From positions 1 to 64,000 of the forward strand of contig NZ_JANJTZ010000054.1 of assembly GCF_024710845.1 (NCBI RefSeq): a stretch of DNA of 64,000 nucleotides. The letters run 5' to 3'. Shown here piece after piece: positions 25,201 through 35,106 of the stretch. The stretch's first letter is position 1, and every line of letters begins with the position of its first letter. The DNA comes from Mesorhizobium sp. Its GTDB lineage: Bacteria; Pseudomonadota; Alphaproteobacteria; Rhizobiales; Rhizobiaceae. The translations under genes and the position numbers were made by a program. Below the pieces are notes generated by a model. It had not been told where the DNA came from, did not search any database, and saw only the letters and a program-made list of their open reading frames with translations.

Positions 25201-27721
25201 TCGGCGCGATGAACAGCGCGATCACGAGCAGCGCCATCCATTGCGATGCGAACGTGAAGGGCATCAGCGTCCAGGCGGCGACCGCCGCCAGGATCCAGAA
25301 GATCGGCGTGAGCGACCGGCGCAGATTGTCGAACATCTTCCAGCGCGAGATGCCGCTCATCCCGGAGCGAAGATCGAAGATGTAAGGCAAGAGCTGCCAG
25401 TCGCCGCGGGCCCAGCGGTGATGCCGCGACGCATCGACGGGATAGTGGGCGGGATAGTCCTCGACCACCTCGACATCCGTCACCAGGGCGGCCCGGGCGA
25501 AGGCGCCTTCGAGAAGATCGTGGCTGAGAACGGCGTTCTCCGCGATCCGATCCTTCAGGGCCGCGTCCATCGCATCGATATGGTAGAGGCCCTTGCCGGT
25601 GAACGTGCCTTCGCCGAAGACGTCCTGGTAGAGATCCGAAACCGCGAACACATAGGGATCGAGGCCGCGATTGGCCGAGAACACCCGCTGGAAGAACGAG
25701 GACTCCTCTCCGGTCGTGAGCGACGGCGTAACTCGCGGCTGAAGGATGCCGTAACCGCGCACGACCCGGCGGGCGTCCCTGTCGATGACGGGCCGGTTGA
25801 GCGGATGCGCGATCTTGCCGGCCATCTTCGTCGCCGCGTCGCGCGTCATGCGCGTATCCGAATCGAGCGTCAGGACATGGACGACGTCCGGCGGCAGCGG
25901 AGTGTCGAGAGCGAGGAAGGTCGTGTCCGGATCACCGCGAAGCAGGAGGTTGAGCTCGTCGAGCTTGCCGCGCTTGCGCTCCCAGCCCATCCAGACGCCT
26001 TCCGCCTCGTTGTAGAGGCGACGCCTGTGCAGAAGATGGAACCGTTTCGCCACGCCGGGCGGATGGCGCTCGTTGAGCAGCGCAATCTGCGAGCGCGCGT
26101 AGGCGAGCAGCTCGAGATCCTGGTCCGTCTGCTCCTCACGGCTGTCGGGCCAGTCGGTCAAGAGCGCGTAGTAGAGTTCACCGCCCATATTGGCGAGATG
26201 ATGGACCTCAAGCCGGTGCGTCAGTTCCTCGATATCGGCGCGCGAGCCGATCAGCGCCGGTACGACGACCAGCGTGCGGGCCTCTACCGGCACCCCGTCG
26301 CGGTATTCGTATCCGATCAGCCGCGTCGGCCGCATGAAGAGGAGCATCAGCGTGTTGAAGAGCGCGACCGAGCCTTCCATGGCGGGAAAGGCAAAGAGCG
26401 TCAGCAGCAGGACGGTCCAGCCGGTCGAAAGACCCGCGGCTTTGGTCACCGTCCAGGCGGCGAGGATGAAGAGCGCGGTCAACACTGCGACGGGAGCCGC
26501 GATCGATACCCAGCCTCCGCGCCTCAACAACCGCATCAGCCGCTCGCTCGGCTTCGGACGATAGTGGACGGCGTGTTCGAGCTCGCGCCGGCGCGGCCCG
26601 ACCAGGAAGAAGCCGATATCGGACTCGTCCGAGCCGTTCGCGGCCGCCGCCAATTGCAGCGAGCGCTCCGCGACGTCGTGCTCGCTCAGATGCGACCGCC
26701 GCGCGATGTCCTCGATCGCGGCCCGATACTGGTCGCGCGAGGCGAAATCGAGCTCCGCGAAGTTCGAGTGTTCCCGCAGCATCACGTCGATGAGGCTCGC
26801 GCCCTCGAACCATCCGGTCCAGTCGACGTCGTTAACTGCCCGGAAACCGCGGATGATGTTGCCCGTCGTGACATTACCGCTCGCCAGCGTGCGATGCTCG
26901 GTGAGTGTGATCTCCTCGGCGTCCGATCCGTGCTTTTCGAGCTCGCGCTCGAGCCACTGCAGCGCGGTGCCGGCGCTGCGCGACCCGTCGCGAAGGCGAT
27001 GGAGAAGCTGCGTCGCGAAGGAGGCGTCGCTGGCATGCGCGGCGTAGGCGGCGAGAATCGCTTCCTGGGCGGCGGGATCTGCCTGCTGCGCGAGTTCGTT
27101 GGCGACCTGGTTGGCGGCCCGTCGCATCAGCCGGGCGCGGTCGACGCGCACCGCGAGCCGGCGCAGATTTTCCGCCAGCACGAAGCGGACCAGGGAGGGC
27201 AGCGCCCAGATTTCCCCGATCCTCAGCGGCGCAACCGACTGGTAACCCTCGACCAGCACGTGCAGCATGTCGGGCGAGATCATGCTGTCGGTGTGCCCGA
27301 CATAGGCCCAGGCGATCAGAAGGGTGCGTGGCACGGACGTGCCGTTCGGCAGCTTGACGGTCGGCAGCTCGCGGTAGAACCTTTTCGGCAGATCGCGGCG
27401 GATCTGCACGATGCTCTCCTCGACAAGATAATTGTTGTCGAGCAGCCACTGCGCGGCGGGCGTTATCGTCTCGCCCCGCGCCTGCGCTTCGTTCGTATCC
27501 TTGTAGACGGCAAGGATCCGCGCCGCATTCTCGTTGATGCGGGCATGAAAGTTTCCTTCCCCAAGCCCGGGAAGGTTCGGGATGCGACCCGACGCGAGGT
27601 CGACGCCGAGTCTGCGAAGCCTCTCCTCCTGGAAGAAGTCGTAGCGGATCGGCTGTTCGGCTCTCGGCGGGAGCGGGTGCACGTCCGGATCGGCCCGGAG
27701 TGACTTGAGTGGGGCGTTCAT
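19223..27721 (-). CDS. ndvB: Cyclic beta-1,2-glucan synthase NdvB/ChvB/Cgs
   Basis: A 2,832-residue inner-membrane enzyme that makes cyclic beta-1,2-glucan from UDP-glucose by initiating, elongating and cyclising on itself. Length is almost the same as Brucella Cgs. Two TM helices near 405-475 precede a family GT84 glycosyltransferase domain with LTLDSDTRM (about 619) and HRWARGDWQLL (about 772). Four more TM helices lie near 804-847 and 930-977. A long C-terminal region ends in a GH94-like phosphorylase domain with GGDWNDGMNRVGEAGRGDSV (about 2515), which controls ring size. ATG 27721 is preferred over a start 30 bp upstream because it matches family length. Confidence 0.98.
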   Translation of the reverse strand: MNAPLKSLRADPDVHPLPPRAEQPIRYDFFQEERLRRLGVDLASGRIPNLPGLGEGNFHARINENAARILAVYKDTNEAQARGETITPAAQWLLDNNYLVEESIVQIRRDLPKRFYRELPTVKLPNGTSVPRTLLIAWAYVGHTDSMISPDMLHVLVEGYQSVAPLRIGEIWALPSLVRFVLAENLRRLAVRVDRARLMRRAANQVANELAQQADPAAQEAILAAYAAHASDASFATQLLHRLRDGSRSAGTALQWLERELEKHGSDAEEITLTEHRTLASGNVTTGNIIRGFRAVNDVDWTGWFEGASLIDVMLREHSNFAELDFASRDQYRAAIEDIARRSHLSEHDVAERSLQLAAAANGSDESDIGFFLVGPRRRELEHAVHYRPKPSERLMRLLRRGGWVSIAAPVAVLTALFILAAWTVTKAAGLSTGWTVLLLTLFAFPAMEGSVALFNTLMLLFMRPTRLIGYEYRDGVPVEARTLVVVPALIGSRADIEELTHRLEVHHLANMGGELYYALLTDWPDSREEQTDQDLELLAYARSQIALLNERHPPGVAKRFHLLHRRRLYNEAEGVWMGWERKRGKLDELNLLLRGDPDTTFLALDTPLPPDVVHVLTLDSDTRMTRDAATKMAGKIAHPLNRPVIDRDARRVVRGYGILQPRVTPSLTTGEESSFFQRVFSANRGLDPYVFAVSDLYQDVFGEGTFTGKGLYHIDAMDAALKDRIAENAVLSHDLLEGAFARAALVTDVEVVEDYPAHYPVDASRHHRWARGDWQLLPYIFDLRSGMSGISRWKMFDNLRRSLTPIFWILAAVAAWTLMPFTFASQWMALLVIALFIAPTFDIIHNLTPKSTENTLRGHFAAFVRDFVYASAQVALKITFISHSAWMMGDAIMRTLHRIFVSRRHLLEWRTASQVQKSQSDGFLPYYRLMSGSVIVGLLAAVIAWFGGTTGFYLAVIYGALWVAAPAIAWLVSRSAELEDQITVTETDREKLRRVARRTWLYFETFVTAEHNLLPPDNFQETPYPVEASRTSPTNIGMYLLSTVSARDFGWISLGEAADRVAGTLDTVDKLDKHRGHLYNWYETKSLHPLLPRYISSVDSGNLAGHLIAVASAFAEWAEAPAAYLQGDLDGILDTLGVFDMALSALPDDRRQIRPVRQRLVERTTGMRRAVLSIKSEPETAAIRTLNLAVNAGEILKLARSLDEETGTTGSEVLVTWATRLQSVCEAHIADAHFEESRLKALRERLSEISRRARTIAFQMDFSFLLRQDRKLLSIGYRADDRQLDESCYDLLASEARLASLFAIAKGDVPTEHWFRLGRPIAEIGFKGALISWSGSMFEYLMPPLVMNEPAGSILDQTSRQIIRRQIAYGRSKGIPWGVSEAAYNARDREMTYQYTNFGVPGLGLKRGLAQNTVIAPYASVLASQFAPHAAVDNLDRLASVGAVGRYGFYDAVDYTPTRVPEGQECAVVRNYYAHHQGMCIVAISNVIHEGRMRERFHADPVIEAAELLLQEKAPRDIPVTTVRSEAPERSKLETVDESRDIRKLPDPLRLPKATNVLSNGTYSLMLSSSGAGYSRLGDLSITRWQPDPVEDRSGSFIFLRNLESGEWWSATAEPKAAAGETSEVIFADDKATFLKTVGSLRSEVECIVTSEADGEGRRVTVFNQSASERVVELTSFAELALAPESADSAHPAFSKMFVKTEIDRARGVIFAERRKRSPSDRSIAAAHFLTIGTSHPGETEAETDRRAFIGRGRDIRDPAAFDTGAHLAGGQGFVLDPIFSLRRRIRIPAHRKVSVTFWTIAAADRGQLEEAIVRLDHAESFARQSMHAWTRSQVQTRHLGFSLAEAANVQKLARYLLYPHPLLRAAPETIASGMGPQSALWPMSISGDFPIFALRIADVADIEIVAKALRMQEYLRARGLLTDLVVINEQASSYVQDLQNAIDALCENARLRGNEFGPRQHIFAVRRDLMDERSYRTLIASARIVLHTRNGKIEDQIDRAEAEQLAAPWPGTARPSLPRTTETRHPVAVSSEGLAFWNGFGGFADGGRTYVVRLTGGRATPQPWVNVIANPGFGFHVSAEGSTFTWSRNSRDYQLTPWTNDPVTNRPGEGLYIRDLDSGAVLSPFASLAPDAGARYEARHGQGVSVFSAKTDELSVRAEMLVDPTEPAKVTRLRITNRGDRWKRLRVYAYAEWVLGNNRGRTAPMIVPAHDAETGALLARNAYSLDYGDRVAFMASDAASMHRTSDRLEFLGPAGSVTLPEAVASGSSLSGKVEPGHDGCAALARDIEIAPGMSVDTLWLMGDAASAEEAANLVKRHLARSFDERLAENEANWRGFLDTVQVETPDPALDTMVNHWLPYQALACRIRARAGFYQASGAFGFRDQLQDTMALLMHDPELARAQILNAASRQFPEGDVQHWWLPRTGAGVRTMISDDVVWLAYGVAHFVEVTGDRSILDQQLPFILGAGLKPGEHDSFFTPEVSKDRTSIYEHAARALDLAILRTADTGLPLILGGDWNDGMNRVGEAGRGDSVWLGWFLLKTLHDFAPFARERGEAARAETWLSHAARLKAALESSGWDGEWYRRGSFDDGTPLGSSRSDECQIDSIAQSWSVLSGHGDPEKSRQAMASARERLVERDIDIIRLFKPPFDRTEKEPGYIKAYPPGVRENGGQYTHAAAWFVLALAELGLGDEAYEGFRMLNPINHALDAKAAERYRVEPYVVAADIYSEGPLAGRGGWTWYTGSAGWLYRTAVEGILGLKREGNKLTVNPALPAAWDGYSATLKLDGKVIRIRVVAEAGAQGIAISVNGQPADHVPLGADAEVVVTVGRKR

Positions 27722-28190
27722 TGACGAAGATCCAAGCGGCGAACGTCGCAACGGCGGGCAAAGACGGCGCCCGCCGGGCGCGCCGTAAATCGTTTAGAAA
27801 GCGATTGGTTGCGTGGCAATACGCCGATCCTCACAAATGACGATTCTCTGTTTCCGATCGCGAACCGCCCCGGAACCGTTCGCGCCCCGACGCGGCTGGA
27901 CGCTCGCAGGAGTTCGGTTGTCTATTCAGGCGGGCCCTGCTCGATCCAGGCTGCGGCATCATGTCCAACCGGTTCATAGTGGACATGGACCATCGGCGAT
28001 AGGCATCTGTGGTCAGCTGCTACGTCAGTGGCCCGACGGATGTCCGTTCACGGCTCTGTGATCACGCAGCGTTACAATCACCGCACGAGATTTGTAGTCA
28101 GAATCGGAACGTCTGCCATGATTGGCACATTGTCTCGCGACATGCCTCTCGACATGGTGCAATGCACAAAGAAGCGGGCGGAGTGAACGA
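27722..28190. other. Divergent intergenic region between ndvB and ndvA
   Basis: These 469 bp contain no convincing gene in either direction. They must hold the promoters of both glucan genes. I see no strong palindrome; CGACATG occurs twice close together (about 28138-28156) shortly before the ndvA start. An open frame on the plus strand at 27813-28061 has no ribosome-binding site or recognisable product. Confidence 0.6.
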
Positions 28191-29963
<1,773 letters not shown>

Positions 29964-31136
29964 TCAGCCAAGGATCGCGAGGCGTTCCGGCAGCGTCCGG
30001 ATCGCCGCGCCGTCGGCATTGGCGAAGGCGAAGCGCAGCGAGCCTTCCTGCCGCTTGCCGAAGAACTCACCCGGGATGACGAGGACGCCCGCCTCGCGGG
30101 CCATCCGTTCGGCCACGACCCGCGACGGCATCTCCCCGAACGGGTGCCGGACGAAGGCGAAATAGGCGCCGAGCGATTGCAGGTGCCAGCCGGGCAGCGC
30201 GCCCATCGCCGAACGCAAGGCCTGCGCCCGCGCCATGATCTCGCGACGGTTGTTCTCCCGCCACCCGGCCAGCGCGGGCAGTCCCTTCGCCACCGCCGCC
30301 TGGGGCGGGCGCGGCGCGCAGATCTGCAGGTTGTCCATGATCTTGGCGATCTCGTCGACCATGGCCGGCGACGCCGTCACCGCGCCCAGCCGGTGCCCGG
30401 GAATGCAGAAGGACTTCGAGAATGAATAGAGCTGGACGAGATTGTCCTCCCAGCCGTCGATGCTGAGCAGTCCGTGCGGCGGCTCCGATCCCGGCGGCAG
30501 GAAGTCGCGATAGGTCTCGTCGAGGATCAGCCAGGCGCCCCTCTCCCGGCAGATGTCGAACAGGCGTCGCAGCAGCTCCGGCGGATAGACCGCTCCGGTC
30601 GGATTGTTGGGCGTCACCAGGGCGAGCGCCTTGGCGCCTCCGGCAAATGCCGCCTCGACCATTTCCGCATCGGGCAGGAAACCCGATGCCGGATCGAGGT
30701 CGACATAGTCGATGCCGATGCCGAGCATGGCGAGCGTGGTCTCGTGGTTGAAATAGCAGGGATTGGTCATCAGGATCCTCTCGCCCGCACCGGCGATCGC
30801 CATCGCCGAGGCGAAGAAGGCCTGGTTGCAGCCCGACGTGATCTGGATGTTCGATCCGTCGAGCGCTGCGCCGTAGAGAGCGCCGACATGTGCCGCATAG
30901 GCCTGGCGCAGCGCCGTCTCTCCTTCGATCGGCCCATAGCCGGCAAAGGCGCGGTCGGCCGCCGCCTCCCCGAGCCAGGCCAGCAAATCGGGATGCGGCG
31001 GATATCCGGGCACCGCCTGCGACAGGTCGAGCAGCGGACCGTGCCGGCCATCATAGGCGCGCGCCCAGGCCTGGACGGCCGGAACAGGCGGCGGCGATTG
31101 CCCGGCGACGAGTGGGTTGAAGCGGGCATGCGTCAT
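29964..31136 (-). CDS. PLP-dependent aminotransferase, class I/II
   Basis: A 390-residue fold-type I aminotransferase. GYGPIEGETALRQAYAAHVG, then ITSGCNQAFFASAMAIAGAG, then the NPTGAVYPPELLRRLFDICR strand and LILDETYRDFLPPG. The PLP lysine is in LYSFSKSFCIPGHRLG (about residue 240), and the substrate-carboxylate Arg is likely in SLRFAFANADG near the end. It would swap an amino group between an L-amino acid and a 2-oxo acid; the substrate is not clear. It stands alone: convergent with ndvA, and the next gene upstream is 358 bp away. Confidence 0.9.
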   Translation of the reverse strand: MTHARFNPLVAGQSPPPVPAVQAWARAYDGRHGPLLDLSQAVPGYPPHPDLLAWLGEAAADRAFAGYGPIEGETALRQAYAAHVGALYGAALDGSNIQITSGCNQAFFASAMAIAGAGERILMTNPCYFNHETTLAMLGIGIDYVDLDPASGFLPDAEMVEAAFAGGAKALALVTPNNPTGAVYPPELLRRLFDICRERGAWLILDETYRDFLPPGSEPPHGLLSIDGWEDNLVQLYSFSKSFCIPGHRLGAVTASPAMVDEIAKIMDNLQICAPRPPQAAVAKGLPALAGWRENNRREIMARAQALRSAMGALPGWHLQSLGAYFAFVRHPFGEMPSRVVAERMAREAGVLVIPGEFFGKRQEGSLRFAFANADGAAIRTLPERLAILG

Positions 31137-31494
31137 GTCGGATCTGGTCCCCGATGGCGGTTCGCGTCACTGATGCGAAGCGGTGGGGGAAAGGTCGCCG
31201 AAAAACCGAGCCGGAACAAGGGACGGTTGACGCCGCTTCCTTCTTCTCGCCGGAGCAAGGCGCTACGTCCACGAGGCCACCCGCACGCCGTCATCCTCGG
31301 GCTGGCCCTTCAGGCGTTCGATTGGCTTCGCGAGGTCCACTGGACCTTGCAATTCGCCCGATGGGCGAACCGCCATCTCACCCCGAGGATCTGCCGGCGT
31401 TGATGCGATGGGCGGTTCAGATACGGACGAGCGCAGGTAGATCCTCGGGTCAAGCCCGAGGATGACGCCGCGCGTGGGATGGACCGTCGGCTTC
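31137..31494. other. Intergenic region occupied mostly by a MITE-like repeat
   Basis: No gene is seen in these 358 bp. Half is the repeat at 31289-31467. The remainder (31137-31288) should hold the aminotransferase promoter, but no clear box is visible. Confidence 0.6.
31289..31467. repeat. MITE-like element with 13-bp terminal inverted repeats
   Basis: CGTCATCCTCGGG at 31289-31301 is the exact reverse complement of CCCGAGGATGACG at 31455-31467. The 9-mer ATCCTCGGG or its complement occurs four times (31293, 31382, 31441, 31455), and 31441-31463 is a hairpin with 9-bp arms. GAACCGCCATC near 31370 pairs with GATGGGCGGTTC near 31408 apart from one bulge. No ORF inside. It resembles the mosaic palindromic intergenic repeats common in Hyphomicrobiales. 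Confidence 0.7.
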
Positions 31495-32361
31495 TCACGA
31501 CGTGTCGCGCCTCGCCTCCCAGGCGAAATAGTGAAGGTCGCGCAGCACGTCGTCGACCGCGTGTTCTGCGCGTGGCGAGCCGGGGCAGTGGAGGCCATAG
31601 GCGCGGCCGGGACGCAACGGCGAGAGGCGGCCGGCGCGGCCGGTCTTGCGCAGGGCCGTGCAGCGGGCCTGCCAGCGGGCGAGGCGCATCGCCTGGCGCG
31701 GCAGGTCGCCGAGCGCCCGGCTCAAGGCTTCGAGACGCAGGCGAAGGTATCCGGCATCGATCGGATCGTTGGGCGAGGGATCGTGCCTGGGCGCGATCGC
31801 GAAGAGCGGCGTCCAGCCGGGAATGGAGATTCGCGGCACGCCGGAGGTGCGGATGTGGAACGGCGGCGCGTCCGGATCGGGCAGCGGGTCGAGGAGAGGG
31901 AACGAGAGTTTGCGTTGGGCCGTCGCTTCGACAGACGCTTCCGTCTCGGCGGCGGTGCCGAGCGCAAGGCCGAGGCCCGGGACAACGATGGGGACGTGCG
32001 TGACCAGCGGGCCGCGGTTAGGCCGGAGCGGCGGTAGCGCAGGCTTCGCCGCCACCATGTCGCGGCCGACGACGACGATCAGCCGTCGCACGGCAGCTTC
32101 CGCCGCGCGCAGCAGGCGGTAGACGGCGCGGTGGACGCGGCGGGGGAGCGTCGGGCTCGCCAGATCCCCCTCACCAGGTCCGGCTAACGCCTCGGCTTTG
32201 CCTCGGCGAGCCGAACCATCCTCTCCCACAAGGGGCGAGGAAAAGGCGAGCCCGGCCATGATGCACAGCGTGGTGATGATGGGGCCGAGCAGCCGGACAT
32301 TGCGCTCGATCACAAGATCCCAGTCGATGCCTCCGTCACTCACCTCATCCCAACTGCTCAC
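31495..32361 (-). CDS. Hypothetical protein carrying a repeat-derived in-frame segment
   Basis: A 288-residue protein I do not recognise. The GTG start at 32361 is well supported by AAGGAGG five bases upstream. The first 38 residues end in a hydrophobic stretch (LLGPIITTLCIMAGLAF), like a membrane anchor. Residues about 40-68 (SSPLVGEDGSARRG onward) look unlike their surroundings and correspond to a palindromic intergenic repeat read through in frame. The rest is Arg/Leu-rich, with VTHVPIVVPGLGLALG and WDPL-free basic helices ending HYFAWEARRDTS. No domain was identified. It is flanked by MITE-like repeats on both sides and has no operon partner. Confidence 0.6.
   Translation of the reverse strand: MSSWDEVSDGGIDWDLVIERNVRLLGPIITTLCIMAGLAFSSPLVGEDGSARRGKAEALAGPGEGDLASPTLPRRVHRAVYRLLRAAEAAVRRLIVVVGRDMVAAKPALPPLRPNRGPLVTHVPIVVPGLGLALGTAAETEASVEATAQRKLSFPLLDPLPDPDAPPFHIRTSGVPRISIPGWTPLFAIAPRHDPSPNDPIDAGYLRLRLEALSRALGDLPRQAMRLARWQARCTALRKTGRAGRLSPLRPGRAYGLHCPGSPRAEHAVDDVLRDLHYFAWEARRDTS
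32158..32244. repeat. Palindromic repeat inserted in frame in a coding region
   Basis: The segment combines a CCCCCTCACC start, the direct repeat GCCTCGGC-ttt-GCCTCGGC, and a closing hairpin at 32220-32240 (CCTCTCCC-acaa-GGGGCGAGG). Its ends resemble the repeat family at 50728-50880. It adds about 29 codons without breaking the frame. Confidence 0.6.
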
Positions 32362-32831
32362 CTGCGCCTCCTTTCAGCGCGGACAGTGTGGTGGAGAGGC
32401 GCAAGGAGGTGGATAGATCTTTTCGCTGCGGGACGATCGGAAGCTCCGTCATCCCGGCGACCGGAGGTCAGCCGGGAAACATTGATCGCCGGGAGAGAGG
32501 CGCCGTCTGTCATGCCGCGGAGGCGTTTTCGGCGTGTAACCGGAGGGAGGAATAGATCCCGCATGGCCTTCGGCCTGCGGGATGACGGGCGGAGGGGGGC
32601 GGCATGGTGGCGGGAAACGCAGGCGGCGGGCCCACAAACGCCAAAGGCGCCTGGCCGGAAGACGGTGGATCGGAAGAGGCGGTGGCGTGGCGAAAGGCGA
32701 GTGGGCAAGGCGTGCGCGCGGGAGACCCGGAAAATCGGTCCACGGGACGCATGTGATGCAATTCATGTCGGCGCGGCCGCAGAGGTGCAGAATTGACTTC
32801 CGGGGCGGGACATCCCGGAAGGAACACGCAC
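32362..32831. other. Intergenic region with a second MITE-like repeat
   Basis: No gene is supported in these 470 bp; open frames on both strands have no family resemblance or ribosome sites. The repeat at 32446-32588 occupies the middle. The right end (about 32590-32831) should contain the promoter of the cysteine-tailed protein, with GGAAGGAAC just before its ATG. Confidence 0.6.
32446..32588. repeat. MITE-like element with 11-bp terminal inverted repeats, each end a bulged hairpin
   Basis: CCGTCATCCCG at 32446-32456 is the exact reverse complement of CGGGATGACGG at 32578-32588. The left end folds at 32452-32477 (7+4 bp stem, one bulged base, loop gga). The right end folds at 32556-32583 (8+4 bp stem, one bulged base, loop ttc). 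Termini share GTCATCC with the element at 31289-31467, so both may belong to one superfamily. Confidence 0.68.
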
Positions 32832-33227
32832 ATGCTGGCTTATGCAATCGACAAGTCACGCCTCGCCACCGACGGCAAGGAATATCTGAAACTTCTCGCT
32901 TCGAATGCCGACTGGATCATCCGCGACAAGGCGAGCCTCATGGTCAACCGCAAGGCCGTGCCGGGTCTCGCCAAGCTGCCCGACGCGGACTTCCGCGCCT
33001 TCGCCGACAGCCTGGAATTCAAGGGCGGCGGGCTTGCCCACGGCAATTATCGCCCGCTGATGATGAACCTGACGCTGACCGAACTGTTCGAGGTGTTCGA
33101 AGCCTTCGGCATGGGGCGCGACTATTTCCTGCGCATTCACGAGTACGACTGCGCGGGCGGCGGCTGCTCGTTCTCGTTCTGGTCGTTCTGCGCCAGCAAT
33201 TGCCATCCGGCCGTCGTCGAACAGTGA
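32832..33227 (+). CDS. Small protein with four cysteines confined to its C-terminal tail
   Basis: A 131-residue protein starting MLAYAIDKSRLATDGKEY, with GGAAGGAAC upstream. I do not recognise it. Residues 1-100 look helical and soluble, with a basic middle and LTLTELFEVFEAFGMG near 80-95. All four cysteines are in the last 25 residues (107, 112, 120, 124), within DCAGGGCSFSFWSFCASNCH. This leader-plus-Cys-tail layout suits a ribosomal peptide precursor, but a small metal-binding or disulfide protein is equally possible. No modifying enzyme, protease or exporter is adjacent; the next gene is a convergent ABC ATPase 13 bp away. Confidence 0.7.
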   Translation: MLAYAIDKSRLATDGKEYLKLLASNADWIIRDKASLMVNRKAVPGLAKLPDADFRAFADSLEFKGGGLAHGNYRPLMMNLTLTELFEVFEAFGMGRDYFLRIHEYDCAGGGCSFSFWSFCASNCHPAVVEQ

Positions 33228-33240
33228 ACGGCGCGGATTC

Positions 33241-34308
<1,068 letters not shown>

Positions 34309-34320
34309 GGGTTCTTCCGG

Positions 34321-35106
34321 TTAGTGGAGCTGCGCCGGCGCCCGGGGGGCGAAGCGGGAGACGACCTGGATGAGGGCCATGCAGCCCCATGTGATGGCAA
34401 AGGCGATGACCGCGAGCGCAGCGGGTTCGTAGGCGCGGTTGGCGCCGAGAAGCTGCATGTAGGGCCCGAAGGCGGGACGGTTGAGGAGTGCTGCCAGCGT
34501 GAACTCGCCGATGACGATGGCGAAGGTCAGGAACGCGCCGGACATGACCGCGACCAGCACGTTGGGCAGGATGATGCGGGCGAGGATGGTGATCCACCCG
34601 GCGCCGAGCGATTGCGCCGCCTCTGTCAGCGTGCCGACGTCGATCGTGCGCAGTCCCGTATCGACCGCCCGGTACATGTAGGGCAGCGCCAGCGTCGCAT
34701 AGCCGAACATCAACAGGATGTTGGTGCCGGTGGCCGAGCCGGTGAGCGGCAGGAAGCTCGACGTGTTGTAGAGCCGGATGTAGCCGAAGACGATGACGAT
34801 GGCCGGGATGACCAGCGGCAGAAGCGTGATGAACTCGATATAGGGCCTGAGCCCCGGCAGCCTGAGCCGCACCCAGTAGGCCGTCGGCACGATCAGCACG
34901 ACGCCGAAGATGATGGTCGCGATCGCCATCCCGACCGAATAGGCAAAGGTTTCCTGGAACCTCGGATCGGCGAGCACCTTGGCATAGGCGTCGAAGGAAT
35001 AGACGCCGCGGCGCATCTTGAGCGAGAACTCAGTCATGCCGAGCAGCGGCAGGATGAAGTAGAGCATGCCGAAGATGACGGCCGCCCAGGCCCAGAACTT
35101 TCTCAT
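34321..35106 (-). CDS. ABC transporter permease (PotC type)
   Basis: A 261-residue inner-membrane permease from MRKFWAWAAVIFGM with six TM helices. The coupling-helix region TLTEAAQSLGAGWITILARI (about 165-184) is the EAA loop that docks on the ATPase. The ATG overlaps the stop of the first permease by 4 nt. It resembles the second permease of PotABCD-like importers. Confidence 0.92.
   Translation of the reverse strand: MRKFWAWAAVIFGMLYFILPLLGMTEFSLKMRRGVYSFDAYAKVLADPRFQETFAYSVGMAIATIIFGVVLIVPTAYWVRLRLPGLRPYIEFITLLPLVIPAIVIVFGYIRLYNTSSFLPLTGSATGTNILLMFGYATLALPYMYRAVDTGLRTIDVGTLTEAAQSLGAGWITILARIILPNVLVAVMSGAFLTFAIVIGEFTLAALLNRPAFGPYMQLLGANRAYEPAALAVIAFAITWGCMALIQVVSRFAPRAPAQLH

Noticed and set aside
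21641..27703. A 2,020-codon open frame on the plus strand opposite ndvB
   Set aside because: It is an antisense shadow of a very GC-rich gene: Arg/Gly/Asp-rich, with no family resemblance, while the opposite frame is full-length NdvB.
27813..28061. An 82-codon frame in the ndvB-ndvA gap
   Set aside because: No ribosome site and no recognisable protein; more likely promoter DNA.
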